From contig DASZRO010000065.1 of NCBI GenBank assembly GCA_035550055.1, positions 1 to 64,000 of the forward strand: DNA of 64,000 bases, written 5' to 3'. A program made the position numbers and the translations under genes. Origin of the DNA: Mycobacteriales bacterium (GTDB lineage Bacteria > Actinomycetota > Actinomycetes > JAFAQI01). The notes below the pieces were generated by a model. That model was not told the origin of the DNA. It worked only from the letters and a program-made list of their open reading frames with translations, and ran no database searches. Below, piece by piece: positions 16,473 to 26,658 of this stretch (position 1 is the stretch's first letter; every line of letters starts with the position of its first letter).

Positions 16473-17435
16473 GTGGCTGACCGATACGGCATCACCTTCC
16501 CGTTCGACGACATCGCGCTGACCGACCAGCGGCCGATCGTCGAGTCACTGGCCGACCTCGGCTACACCGACTTGTGGTCGGCGGAGTCCAACGGGTACGA
16601 CGGGTTCACGCCACTCGCCCTCGCCAGCGTGTGGGCGCCGACGTTGCGGCTGGGCATCGCGATCATCCCGGTCTACACGCGGGGCCCCGCGACGTTGGCC
16701 ATGTGCGCGGCCTCGCTCGCGGCGGCGGCACCCGGTCGCTTCGTCCTCGGCATCGGTACGTCGTCAAACGTCATCGTCGAGAAGTGGAACAGCACGCCGT
16801 TCGCGGCGCCGTACGCCAAGACGCGCGACACGATCGACTTCCTGAAGAAGGCGATGACCGGCGAGAAGGTCAGCGAGACCTACGAAACCTTCAAGGTCGA
16901 GGGCTTCCGGATGGGCTTCACGCCACCGGTGCCGCCCACCGTCTTGCTCGCGGCGTTGCGCCCCGGGATGCTCGAGCTCGCCGGTCGGGCGTGCGACGGC
17001 GCGATCACCAACTGGCTCGGCCCCGACGACGTCCCTGCGGTGGCGAAGGCCCTCGCCGAAGGAGCGCCCGGCAAGGAGCTGGCGGCGCGCATCTTCGTGG
17101 CGCCCACGGACGACGTCGACATGGCCCGGGCCGTCGGCCGCTTCGCGATCGCGGCGTACCTGACGGTCCCGGTCTACCGGGCGTTTCACGAGTGGCTCGG
17201 CAGGGGGGAGCTCATGGCGCCGATGCAGGAGGCGTGGGCGGCAGGCGATCGCAAGGCAGCCTTGGCGGCGATCCCGGACGAGCTGGTCGACGACCTCGTC
17301 GTCCACGGCGCGCCAGGCGCGTGCCGTGAGCGAATCGGGGAGTACGTCGCGAACGGCATCACTAGCCCGGTGCTCGCGGTGCTGCCGGTCGGCGTGGACG
17401 CCGCCACCGCGGTCCGGGAGCTGGCGCCGCGATGA
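16473..17435 (+). CDS. LLM-class (luciferase-like) flavin/F420-dependent oxidoreductase
   Basis: 320 aa with the bacterial-luciferase TIM-barrel pattern: LADLGYTDLWSAESNGYDG, LGIAIIPVYTRGPATLAM, PGRFVLGIGTSSNVIVE, LAGRACDGAITNWLGPDDVP. The GTSSNVIVEKWN motif is common in the actinobacterial F420-dependent branch. It probably catalyses hydride transfer to or from an unknown substrate in the cytoplasm. Its TGA overlaps the ATG of the crotonase gene (ATGA), so the two are translationally coupled and likely act on related substrates. Confidence 0.85.
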   Translation: MADRYGITFPFDDIALTDQRPIVESLADLGYTDLWSAESNGYDGFTPLALASVWAPTLRLGIAIIPVYTRGPATLAMCAASLAAAAPGRFVLGIGTSSNVIVEKWNSTPFAAPYAKTRDTIDFLKKAMTGEKVSETYETFKVEGFRMGFTPPVPPTVLLAALRPGMLELAGRACDGAITNWLGPDDVPAVAKALAEGAPGKELAARIFVAPTDDVDMARAVGRFAIAAYLTVPVYRAFHEWLGRGELMAPMQEAWAAGDRKAALAAIPDELVDDLVVHGAPGACRERIGEYVANGITSPVLAVLPVGVDAATAVRELAPR

Positions 17436-18199
17436 GCCTCGTGGAGTACGCCGTGGAAGACGGCGTAGCGGTCATCACGCTGAACCGGCCGGAGGCGCTG
17501 AACGCCTGGACGTTCGACATGGGCGTGGAGTACCTCGCGCGGCTCGACGAAGCCGCCGCCGACCCGGCAGTCCGAGTGGTGATCATCACGGGTGCTGGTC
17601 GCGGGTTCTGCGCCGGCGCCGACATGGCGATGCTCAAACGGCTGATCGCGGGGGAGCTGCCGCCGGCCGAGGGCGTCCGGGAGGACTTCGCGACCGAACC
17701 CGCCGTGCCCAAGCCGGTCATTGCCGCGATCAACGGGCCCTGCGTCGGGCTCGGCCTGGCGCGCGCCCTCTACTGCGACGTCCGGTTCCTGCAGCGCGGT
17801 ACGAAGCTCTCGACCGCCTTCGCGCGGCGCGGGTTGCCCGCGGAGGACGGTCTGGCGTGGCTGGTCCCGCGGATCGTCGGCTGGTCGCGGGGCCTGGATC
17901 TGCTGCTGTCCGCCCGGACGATCACCGACGACGAAGCGCTGTCGCTCGGTCTCGTCACGGCGGTGGTCGACGACGCGCTTGCGGCCGCGAAGAGCTACGC
18001 GCGCGAGATAGTGTTCAACTGCTCCCCGCAGTCGCTGCGCTGGATGAAGGCCCAGGTGTGGGCGGCGTCTGGCGCAACGCTGCAAGAGGCCAACGCCGAG
18101 GCCGACGAGCTGCTGCTCCAGGCCTTCAAGCTGCCCGACCTGCCGGAAAGCGTCGCGGCGTACCTCGAGAAGCGTCCCCCGAACTTCCGCTCCTGCTGA
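17432..18199 (+). CDS. Enoyl-CoA hydratase/isomerase (crotonase) family protein
   Basis: 255 aa. The crotonase fold is evident (VAVITLNRPEALNAWTFDM, oxyanion-hole GAGRGFCAGADMAMLKR, NGPCVGLGLARALYCDVRF). At the positions of the two catalytic glutamates of classical hydratases I read Ala (LGLARAL) and Phe (STAFARRGLP). It may therefore be an isomerase, hydrolase or other crotonase rather than a hydratase. The ATG overlaps the LLM gene stop. It ends at 18199, exactly where the convergent phosphotriesterase-family gene ends. Confidence 0.85.
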   Translation: MSLVEYAVEDGVAVITLNRPEALNAWTFDMGVEYLARLDEAAADPAVRVVIITGAGRGFCAGADMAMLKRLIAGELPPAEGVREDFATEPAVPKPVIAAINGPCVGLGLARALYCDVRFLQRGTKLSTAFARRGLPAEDGLAWLVPRIVGWSRGLDLLLSARTITDDEALSLGLVTAVVDDALAAAKSYAREIVFNCSPQSLRWMKAQVWAASGATLQEANAEADELLLQAFKLPDLPESVAAYLEKRPPNFRSC

Positions 18200-19183
18200 T
18201 CACGCCGGTTCGGCGGCGAAGCGGGTTGCCGTCTCGAACCAGCGCCGAGGGTTGTCCACGAGCATCGTGTCGATGTGCTCCTCGGTCACGCCGAGCTCAC
18301 GAAGCGCTGGCAGTACGTCGTTGCTGATGTGCAGGAAGTTCCAGTTCGGCGCCATCGCGAGCACGCTCGGCTCGACCCAGTCGAAGTAGCAGGACGCGTC
18401 GTGGGCAAGCATCAGCTTGTCGACGTAGCCGCGCCGGATGAGCTCGGCGACCATCCCGACCCGTTGCTCGAACGGCAGATAGACGTCGACTCCGAACCGG
18501 TCCATGCCGAGGTGATAGCCGAGCTCGGCGAGCTCGCTGAGATGGTCGGCGTCGCCGGAGTCGCCGCTGTGCGCCAGTTGCACGTTGTCCGGCGCGACGC
18601 CCTCCTCGGTCAGCACCCGGTGGACTTCGAGACCGCGATGCGTGCCGGGGTGGGTGTGCACCATCACCGGCGCTCCGGTTCGTAGGTGCGCCCGTGCCAC
18701 CGATCGAAGCACGCGCTCGACGCCCTCGGTCATGCCCTGCTCATCGATCGCGCATTTCAGGAACGCAGCACGTACGCCGGTGTCGGCGATCCCCTCGGTG
18801 AGATCCGTGACGAACATGTCGGCCATCGGATCGTCCGGGCCGAGCCCGAACATTCCGCGCATCGTGAAGTAGCGCGGCAAGTCGTTGTAGGTGTAGACGC
18901 CGGTCGCGCAGATGATGTTGAGGTCGACCTGTTCGGCGATGTCGACGATGCGCGGGATGTAGCGGCCGAGGCCGATCACCGTGGGGTCGGCGATCGTGTC
19001 GATGCCGGCGGCCTTCAGCGCGGTGAGCTTGGCGATCGCATCGGCGACGTTGCGCTCTTCGTCCCAGTCGGTCTTGAAGTTCGCCTGGACCTCGGTGGTC
19101 ATCACGAACACGTGTTCGTGGATCAGAGTGCGGCCCAGGGCCCCGCTGTCGACGGGGCCCCGGGCCGTGGGCACTTCAGCCAA
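18200..19183 (-). CDS. Phosphotriesterase-family metal-dependent hydrolase
   Basis: 327 aa with the binuclear-metal TIM-barrel motifs of the PTE family: LIHEHVF (HxH), Lys in AAFLKCAIDEQG (carbamylated-lysine position), VHTHPG, QLAHSGDSGD and LAHDASC. Members include phosphotriesterases and quorum-quenching lactonases; the natural substrate here is unknown. All metal ligands are present. It is the last of three closely packed minus-strand genes (acsA, acetate transporter, this gene), three nt from the transporter stop. It is convergent with the crotonase gene with no spacer. Confidence 0.88.
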   Translation of the reverse strand: MAEVPTARGPVDSGALGRTLIHEHVFVMTTEVQANFKTDWDEERNVADAIAKLTALKAAGIDTIADPTVIGLGRYIPRIVDIAEQVDLNIICATGVYTYNDLPRYFTMRGMFGLGPDDPMADMFVTDLTEGIADTGVRAAFLKCAIDEQGMTEGVERVLRSVARAHLRTGAPVMVHTHPGTHRGLEVHRVLTEEGVAPDNVQLAHSGDSGDADHLSELAELGYHLGMDRFGVDVYLPFEQRVGMVAELIRRGYVDKLMLAHDASCYFDWVEPSVLAMAPNWNFLHISNDVLPALRELGVTEEHIDTMLVDNPRRWFETATRFAAEPA

Positions 19184-19186
19184 ATG

Positions 19187-19792
19187 TCACCGCGCCAGAG
19201 GGAGGGTCGGAAGGATCGTCCGGTTGAACGTGGAGTTCGTCACGCCCGCGAAGGAGGCGTACCACGCGGCGGCAGCCGTCGCGACGCCGAGCCACCCGCC
19301 GATGTGCGTCAGGTGCGGGCTGGCGTGGAAGGCGCCGATGGTCAGGAACACGTAGGTGATCGTAAGCAGCACGAAGACCAGTTCGACAGCCCCGCTCACC
19401 CGCAGCGCCGCGATCGCCATGTACGCGGTGAAGATGCCCCACGCGAGGAAGAAGGTCCCGAACAGCGCCTCGGTGCCCGGAGTACCGGGGATCACCTTGC
19501 CGACCTGGACGATGAAGAACACCGCAATCCAGAACCCGCCGTACGACGAGAACGCCGTCGCGCCGAAGGTGTTGCCGCGCTTGAACTCCCACATGCCGGC
19601 GAGCAGCTGGACGCTCCCGCCGTAGGCGATCGCGGTGTAGACGGCTGCGGCGGCCGCGGACGGGTAGACGTTCGCGTTGGCGAGGCTGAGGATGAACGTG
19701 GTGAGGGCGAAAGCTGCGAGCCCGAGCGGAGCCGGATCGGCGACGTCGGGGAGTGGCGCTGGGATAGGCCGTTCGGATGTCGAGGTTGACAT
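19187..19792 (-). CDS. satP: Acetate/succinate transporter, GPR1/FUN34/YaaH (SatP) family
   Basis: 201 aa with six hydrophobic segments. The family N-terminal motif is present as DPAPLGLAAFALTTFILSLA, followed by GGSVQLLAGMWEFKRGNTFG, FFLAWGIFTAYMA and a final AAAWYASFAG. It is an inner-membrane channel or symporter for acetate and other short monocarboxylates. It lies three nt downstream of acsA on the same strand, matching uptake plus activation of acetate. Confidence 0.9.
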   Translation of the reverse strand: MSTSTSERPIPAPLPDVADPAPLGLAAFALTTFILSLANANVYPSAAAAAVYTAIAYGGSVQLLAGMWEFKRGNTFGATAFSSYGGFWIAVFFIVQVGKVIPGTPGTEALFGTFFLAWGIFTAYMAIAALRVSGAVELVFVLLTITYVFLTIGAFHASPHLTHIGGWLGVATAAAAWYASFAGVTNSTFNRTILPTLPLAR

Positions 19793-19795
19793 TCC

Positions 19796-21766
<1,971 letters not shown>

Positions 21767-21859
21767 GTCCGCCGCCTTTCGTGACTCCTGGATGTGGCCT
21801 TGCCCGAAAATGATCAGACCACACCCGGTCCGGGCGCATTTGCGTCATGCTTGTCCGCC

Positions 21860-23230
21860 ATGGCGTTGCTGTCGCTGCAGGATCAGGCGTTCCTGCTGCC
21901 CGAGACCCGTGACCAGCCCATGCACGTCGGGGGTCTGCAGCTGTTCACGCCGCCGGAGGGAGCAGGCCGGGACTACCTCGAAGACGTGTACGCCGAGATG
22001 CTCGCGATCGAGGAGATCGCGCCGCTGTTCCGCCGGCGGATTCATCGCTCGGTCGGCACGTTGGGGCAGTGGGTCTGGCAGGAGGACAAGGAACTCGACC
22101 TCGAGCACCACGTCCGTCACTCAGCGCTTCCCCGCCCGGGCCGGATCCGCGAGCTGCTCGCATTGGTGTCCCGGCTGCACAGCACGCTGCTCGATCGGCA
22201 GCGGCCGCTGTGGGAGCTGCATCTGATCGAGGGCCTCGAGGACGGCCGCTTCGCGATCTACTCGAAGCTGCACCACGCGGTCATGGACGGGGTCTCCGCG
22301 ATGCGGCTGATGCAGAGCTCGCTGACGACGGACCCGGACGACATGAGCCTGCGCGCGCCGTACATCGCTCGGGAGATCGGGCCCGGGCATTCGACCAGCA
22401 GCGGATTCTCGCCGGCCGTCTTGGCGGGGCTGGCCCGCGAGGCGGTCAGCGAGACGGTTGCGCTCGGGCCGCTGGCGTTGCGTGCCGCCGACCGGTTGCT
22501 GCGCGAGCAGGCGGCGGCGCTGCCGAGCCCCGCGCCGCGCACGATCCTCAACGGTGCGATCACCGGCTCGCGACGGTTCGCCGCGCAGTCCTGGCCGCTG
22601 GAGCGACTGCAGGTGATCCGCAAGCAGGCGGGGGTGACGCTCAACGACGTCGTCCTTGCTCTGTGCTCGGGGGCGCTGCGCGCCTACCTCGACGAGCAGC
22701 AGGAGCTGCCGGAGGCGTCGCTGGTCGCCATGGTCCCGGTTCATCTCAGCGCGATCGGCAAGGGGACGAGCGCCGGCAACAACGTCGGCGCGATCCTCAC
22801 CAGCCTCGGCACCGACCAGCCGGACCCGGCGCGGCGACTCGAGACGATCGTTGAGTCGATGCAGCATGGCAAGGACCTGCTTGCGAGCCTGAGTCGCGTC
22901 CAGGCCGTTGCGTTGTCCGCGGTCGCGATGGCGCCTCTGGCGATGAGCTCGTTCTTCGGGATCAACCGGCTGCTGCCGCCGCCGTTCAACCTCGTGATCT
23001 CCAACGTCCCGGGCCCGAAGGAACCGCTGTGGTCGCAAGGCGCTCGGCTGGAAGCCTTCTACCCACTGTCGATCCCGACGGTCGGTCAGGCCCTGAACAT
23101 CACGGTGACGAGCTACGTCGAGAACATGGAGTTCGGTCTGACCGGATGCCGCCGCCACGTGCCGCACCTGCAGCGGCTGCTCACCCACCTCGACACCGCG
23201 CTCGACGAGCTCGAGGTCGCAACCGCCTGA
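21860..23230 (+). CDS. Wax ester synthase/diacylglycerol acyltransferase (WS/DGAT)
   Basis: 456 aa from the ATG at 21860, preferred over an in-frame ATG 66 nt upstream because family members begin close to the conserved LLSLQDQAFLLPET. A CATGCT -10-like element lies eight nt upstream. The acyltransferase motif HHxxxDG is present (SKLHHAVMDGVSAMRL), with the C-terminal NLVISNVPGPKEPLW. It esterifies acyl-CoA with diacylglycerol or fatty alcohols to make storage lipids. Facing acsA, it places acetyl-CoA generation next to carbon storage. The last codon region carries the -35 of the downstream sigma-factor promoter. Confidence 0.93.
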   Translation: MALLSLQDQAFLLPETRDQPMHVGGLQLFTPPEGAGRDYLEDVYAEMLAIEEIAPLFRRRIHRSVGTLGQWVWQEDKELDLEHHVRHSALPRPGRIRELLALVSRLHSTLLDRQRPLWELHLIEGLEDGRFAIYSKLHHAVMDGVSAMRLMQSSLTTDPDDMSLRAPYIAREIGPGHSTSSGFSPAVLAGLAREAVSETVALGPLALRAADRLLREQAAALPSPAPRTILNGAITGSRRFAAQSWPLERLQVIRKQAGVTLNDVVLALCSGALRAYLDEQQELPEASLVAMVPVHLSAIGKGTSAGNNVGAILTSLGTDQPDPARRLETIVESMQHGKDLLASLSRVQAVALSAVAMAPLAMSSFFGINRLLPPPFNLVISNVPGPKEPLWSQGARLEAFYPLSIPTVGQALNITVTSYVENMEFGLTGCRRHVPHLQRLLTHLDTALDELEVATA

Positions 23231-23255
23231 ACCGCAGACGCCGCCCCGGCGTAGT
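23228..23255 (+). promoter_or_regulatory. ECF-type (SigL-like) promoter of the sigma/anti-sigma operon
   Basis: TGAACC (23228-23233), a 16-nt spacer and CGTAGT (23250-23255). From memory, the mycobacterial SigL consensus is TGAACC-N16-18-CGT, which this matches. The TGA of the -35 is also the stop codon of the WS/DGAT gene. This predicts that the sigma factor activates its own operon. Confidence 0.55.
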
Positions 23256-23279
23256 GACAGTCGTGGGGCAGGTGAAGTC

Positions 23280-23816
23280 GTGGCAGCGTCGATGATGGTG
23301 GCTGTGGACCCGGCGGACGAGCTGGCGTTGCGCGACCTGTACGACGCGCACGCCGGAGCCCTGCTGGCCTACGCCACCCGGCTCACCGGCGGCGACCGGG
23401 GCCGTGCGGAGGACGTCGTACAGGAGACCTTGCTGCGGGCGTGGCGTCACCGTGACGTACTCGACGAGTCGCGCGGGCCGATCCGGCCGTGGTTGTTCAC
23501 CGTCGCCCAACGAGTCGCGATCGACGCCTACCGGGCCCGCTCGGCCCGGCCGACAGAGGTCGGCGACGCGGTGCTCGAGGTGGTGCCGGCCGCTGACGAC
23601 ATCGACGCCCGGCTCGATCGGATGCTGATCAGCGACGCGCTCACCGCGCTGTCCGAGGAGCATCGGGCGGTGCTGATCGAGACGTACTACCGCGGCCGTT
23701 CGGTTGCCGACGCCGCAGCGGTGCTCGGGGTGCCGGCCGGCACCGTCAAATCCCGTACGTTCTACGCGTTACGCGCGCTGAAGCTCGCGCTCGCCGAACG
23801 CGGGGTCACGACATGA
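23280..23816 (+). CDS. ECF RNA polymerase sigma factor (SigL-like)
   Basis: 178 aa. Region 2 (LRDLYDAHAGALLAYATRLT, then EDVVQETLLRAWRH) and region 4 (LTALSEEHRAVLIETYYRGR, then ADAAAVLGVPAGTVKSRTFY) are both clear. There is no region 3, as expected for ECF factors. The GTG at 23280 is used; ATG codons four and five residues later are alternatives. Its stop overlaps the anti-sigma ATG (ATGA). The SigL name rests on the promoter match and on the RslA-like partner, not on an alignment. Confidence 0.92.
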   Translation: MAASMMVAVDPADELALRDLYDAHAGALLAYATRLTGGDRGRAEDVVQETLLRAWRHRDVLDESRGPIRPWLFTVAQRVAIDAYRARSARPTEVGDAVLEVVPAADDIDARLDRMLISDALTALSEEHRAVLIETYYRGRSVADAAAVLGVPAGTVKSRTFYALRALKLALAERGVTT

Positions 23817-24487
23817 CCCGCTGCGATGAGGTCACCCTCGCCCTCGGCGCCTACGTGCTGGACGCGCTCGACCCGGCCGAGCGTGCCGCGGTGGATGTGC
23901 ACCTACGCACGTGTGAGCAGTGCCGTGGCGAGCTCGCGGAGCTCGCGACGTTGCCTGCGCTGCTGTCACGGCTGAGCCTGCAGGACCTCGGTGAGGCGCT
24001 ACCCACGGTGGTGGCGCCCGAGTCGCTGTTCGACAAGGTCGTCGCGTCGGTCCGCAAGGACTCTGTCGTCGTGCGGCTCGGCTGGCTGCGGCAGCGCCCG
24101 GCGCAGGCGTTGGCCGCTGCTGCTGCCGCGGTGGTCCTGGTTGCGGGTGGTGTCACAGCGCTGGTGGAGCTGGGCGGCTCGTCGGGCCCGTCGGCGGCCG
24201 TGCAGACCGCGGACGGCACTCACGGAAGTGTCCGGATGAAGGTGACCCTCGCCGCTCAGGCCGCCGGGACGGCGCTGCGGGTCGCAGTGTCGGGTCTGCC
24301 CGAGGACGAACACTGCTGGCTGGTGGCTGTGGCCGACGACGGTACGCGCGAGTCCGTCGGCCGATGGGTTGCGACGTACGCCGGCAACGCGCAGGTCACC
24401 GGGTCGACGTCCATTCCGGTATCCCATCTGCGCCGGCTGATCCTGCTGGGGGACGACGACCAGCAGTTGGTGAGCGTTGCGGTCTGA
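23813..24487 (+). CDS. Membrane anti-sigma factor with zinc-associated (ZAS) domain
   Basis: 224 aa. The N-terminal ZAS motif is VHLRTCEQCRGEL (H-x3-C-x2-C). One membrane segment follows (ALAAAAAAVVLVAGGVTALV, about residues 100-119), then an extracytoplasmic domain of about 100 residues resembling anti-sigma-K/RskA-type C-terminal domains. It should hold the sigma factor at the membrane until an envelope or redox signal releases it; the CxxC pair makes redox sensing possible. It is translationally coupled to the sigma gene by ATGA. Confidence 0.88.
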   Translation: MTRCDEVTLALGAYVLDALDPAERAAVDVHLRTCEQCRGELAELATLPALLSRLSLQDLGEALPTVVAPESLFDKVVASVRKDSVVVRLGWLRQRPAQALAAAAAAVVLVAGGVTALVELGGSSGPSAAVQTADGTHGSVRMKVTLAAQAAGTALRVAVSGLPEDEHCWLVAVADDGTRESVGRWVATYAGNAQVTGSTSIPVSHLRRLILLGDDDQQLVSVAV

Positions 24488-24525
24488 CGGGTTCGACCCC
24501 GCCGAAAATCGGGCACCACGAAGTC

Positions 24526-24897
24526 ATGGACTGCGTGACTCGCGAGGTGTTGCGGCTGTCGCCGACGCGCCTCGCGCCGGCGAAAGCGCGCCATGCCGTC
24601 CACGAGTTCGCGACCGCGGTGTCGCCGAAGACGGCGTGGACGGCGGAGCTGCTTGCCTCGGAGCTCGTCACGAACGCGGTCGTGCACGGCCGCGGGCCGG
24701 TGTCAGTGGTCATGGAGTACGACGGCGGCGCGCTTGCGGTCACCGTGACCGATGAGGAGCCGGCCTCGCCGGTGCTCGCCGATCCTGGGACCGGCGATCT
24801 CGGCGGTCGCGGGCTGCGGCTGGTCGAGCTGCTCGCCAGTGACTGGGGGGTGAACCCGGACCAGCCGGGCAAGGGCGTCTGGTTCCGGCTCGACTGA
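24526..24897 (+). CDS. Small GHKL ATP-binding protein (RsbW/SpoIIAB-like)
   Basis: 123 aa from the ATG at 24526. It is a stand-alone HATPase_c_2 domain: N-box ASELVTNAVVHGRG, then GGALAVTVTDEE and G-box GGRGLRLVELLASDWGV. Such proteins act as serine kinases and anti-sigma factors toward SpoIIAA/RsbV-like partners, or as regulatory ATPases, common in actinobacteria. No partner gene is adjacent. It lies 38 nt after the anti-sigma gene and may belong to the same transcript. Confidence 0.85.
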   Translation: MDCVTREVLRLSPTRLAPAKARHAVHEFATAVSPKTAWTAELLASELVTNAVVHGRGPVSVVMEYDGGALAVTVTDEEPASPVLADPGTGDLGGRGLRLVELLASDWGVNPDQPGKGVWFRLD

Positions 24898-24915
24898 GGC
24901 CCCGTCACGGACCCT

Positions 24916-24957
24916 GGGTGACAAACCCCGCGTGACAAACCCCGCGTGACAGACCCG
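24916..24957. repeat. Three tandem 14-bp direct repeats upstream of efeU
   Basis: The unit is (G)(G/C)GTGACAAACCCC: 24916-24929, 24930-24943 and 24944-24957, the last with two changes. They end five nt before the iron box. Each contains GTGACA, and the third supplies a reasonable -35. Phasing of 14 bp is not helical, so they may be a product of slippage or binding sites for an unknown activator. Confidence 0.7.
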
Positions 24958-24981
24958 GCAAGGCAGGTTAGGCTCACCTAA
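24946..24981 (+). promoter_or_regulatory. efeU promoter with DtxR/IdeR-type iron box over the -10
   Basis: -35 GTGACA (24946-24951), a 17-nt spacer and -10 TAGGCT (24969-24974). A 19-bp site (24963-24981) contains AGGTTAGGCTCACCTAA and matches 16 of 19 positions of the DtxR/IdeR consensus TTAGGTTAGGCTAACCTAA as I recall it. It covers the -10, so iron-loaded repressor should block transcription when iron is plentiful. Confidence 0.75.
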
Positions 24982-25011
24982 CATCTGTCGCCCAGCGCTG
25001 GATTCGAGGAC

Positions 25012-26613
25012 ATGCTCCCGACGTTCGTGATCGGCCTCCGCGAGGGACTGGAAGCTGCGCTCATCGTCGGCATCATCGCGGCGTTCCTCCGCAAGCAGGG
25101 CCGCCTCGACCTGCTGCGCTGGGTCTACGTCGGCGTCGGGACCGCCATCGCGCTCTGCGTCGGCGTCGGGGTCGCGCTTCGCGTGCTCTCCGACGACCTC
25201 CCGCAGCGCCAGCAGGAGGGCCTGGAGACCATCGTCGGCGCCCTGGCCGTCGGCATGGTCACCTACATGGTCGTCTGGATGCGCCGGCACTCGCGTGACC
25301 TGAAGGGCACGCTGGAGGGCGCAACCGCCGAGGCGCTTCGCGCCGGCTCGGACCGGGCCGGAAAGGCGCTGGTCCTGATGGCCTTCCTCGCGGTGCTCCG
25401 CGAGGGCTTCGAGACCGTGGTCTTCCTGCTCGCGGCGTTCAACGAGACCGGCAGCGGGGCATCGCCGGTGGCCGGGGCGATCATCGGGATCGTCGTCGCG
25501 GTCGGGCTCGGGTGGGGCATCTACCGCGGTGGCGTGAAGCTGAACCTCTCCAAGTTCTTCCGGGCCACCGGCCTGGTGCTGGTGCTCGTTGCCGCCGGCC
25601 TGGTCATGACCGCGATCCACACCGCGCACGAGGCCGGCTGGCTCGACGTCGGCCAGCACCAGACCTTCGACATGTCCTGGCTGGTCCGTCCCGGCTCGAT
25701 CCGCGCCTCGCTGCTGACCGGCATCCTCGGGCTGCAGCCACAGCCGGTCGTGATCGAGCTGGTCGGCTGGCTGGTCTACCTCGTTCCGGTTGCGGCGTAC
25801 GTCGGCTGGCCGCAGGGCCGCCGCGTCCCCATGCGCGTGGTCGCCTGGAGCGCTGCCGCCACCGCGGTTGCGGCAGCGGCCGCAGCCGGCGTGCTGGCCG
25901 GTACGGCGCCCGGCAAGCCGCCGGCGAGACCGCTCACGGCGGTGGGCGACACCCACCTGCAGGTCGTGTCAGCGCTCACCGGCAAGGTGACGGTCCGGAT
26001 GCCTGCCGGCGGGCCCAGCGGCCAGCCCGCGGACGTCACCCTCACCCGGCTCGACGGCTCCCGGACCGTCCGCGACGGCGTCTCGGTCGTCCGGTACGTG
26101 CTGCCGGCGGTCGTGGCGAGAAGTGGTCCCGACCGGCTCATGACGGCAGCTGCCCTGGCCCGTCTCAACGGAGGCCGGCTGCCGCTCGGGGTGACCGCTT
26201 CCGGCCGCAAGGTCGCTGTCACGTTCCGGTCGTCGCGCTCCCAGTCGGTCGACGTCACCCCCGGCTCGACCAACCGGGTGGTCGACGCCTCCTGGGAGCG
26301 CCAGGTGATCGGCTACGTCCACACCTCCTTCGCCGACGTGCAGCTGTCGAAGGCGGTGTCCTCCTCGCGGCAGTCCCTGCCTGCGGCGGCGGTGACGGCC
26401 GCGTTCGCCGCGGCCCGCCACGACGCGTCGACCCTCGACCGCCGCGACGACGACTTCACGGGGGCGGCCTGGCTGACCGCACTGGCGGGCGTCATGGTTG
26501 CCGTCGGCGTCGCCTGCGGGCTCGCCGGGCGTCGCCGCCCGACCACGATCGCACCTACCCCCGTGGACGGCGGGACGGGCAGCCTGGTACAACATCAGGT
26601 AAGCCTTACCTAA
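25012..26613 (+). CDS. efeU: EfeU ferrous-iron permease (FTR1 family) with long C-terminal extension
   Basis: 533 aa. The N-terminal ~285 residues are a seven-helix FTR1 permease with two iron-pathway motifs: REGLEAALIVG near the N-terminus and REGFETVVFLL at about residue 130. Typical EfeU ends near 280 aa. Here about 250 more residues follow: an Ala-rich linker, a probably extracytoplasmic strand-rich domain (residues about 320-490) and a final TM segment (LTALAGVMVAVGVACGLAGR). It should import iron at the cell membrane together with EfeO and EfeB. The stop codon lies inside a second iron box for efeO. Confidence 0.92.
   Translation: MLPTFVIGLREGLEAALIVGIIAAFLRKQGRLDLLRWVYVGVGTAIALCVGVGVALRVLSDDLPQRQQEGLETIVGALAVGMVTYMVVWMRRHSRDLKGTLEGATAEALRAGSDRAGKALVLMAFLAVLREGFETVVFLLAAFNETGSGASPVAGAIIGIVVAVGLGWGIYRGGVKLNLSKFFRATGLVLVLVAAGLVMTAIHTAHEAGWLDVGQHQTFDMSWLVRPGSIRASLLTGILGLQPQPVVIELVGWLVYLVPVAAYVGWPQGRRVPMRVVAWSAAATAVAAAAAAGVLAGTAPGKPPARPLTAVGDTHLQVVSALTGKVTVRMPAGGPSGQPADVTLTRLDGSRTVRDGVSVVRYVLPAVVARSGPDRLMTAAALARLNGGRLPLGVTASGRKVAVTFRSSRSQSVDVTPGSTNRVVDASWERQVIGYVHTSFADVQLSKAVSSSRQSLPAAAVTAAFAAARHDASTLDRRDDDFTGAAWLTALAGVMVAVGVACGLAGRRRPTTIAPTPVDGGTGSLVQHQVSLT
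26595..26613 (+). promoter_or_regulatory. Second DtxR/IdeR-type box, overlapping the efeU stop codon
   Basis: AGGTAAG-C-CTTACCT (26597-26611) is a perfect 15-bp palindrome within a 19-bp site matching 15 of 19 consensus positions. The efeU stop TAA is its last three bases. It implies an iron-controlled internal promoter for efeOB, whose hexamers I cannot fix confidently, or a roadblock site for read-through transcription. Confidence 0.7.
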
Positions 26614-26658
26614 CCTACCGTCTGAGCGGCGAACCGTCGCCGCAACTGGAGAGACCAG

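Noticed and set aside
24916-24957. Tandem repeats as a CRISPR array
   Set aside because: Units are 14 bp, adjacent without spacers, and there are no cas genes.
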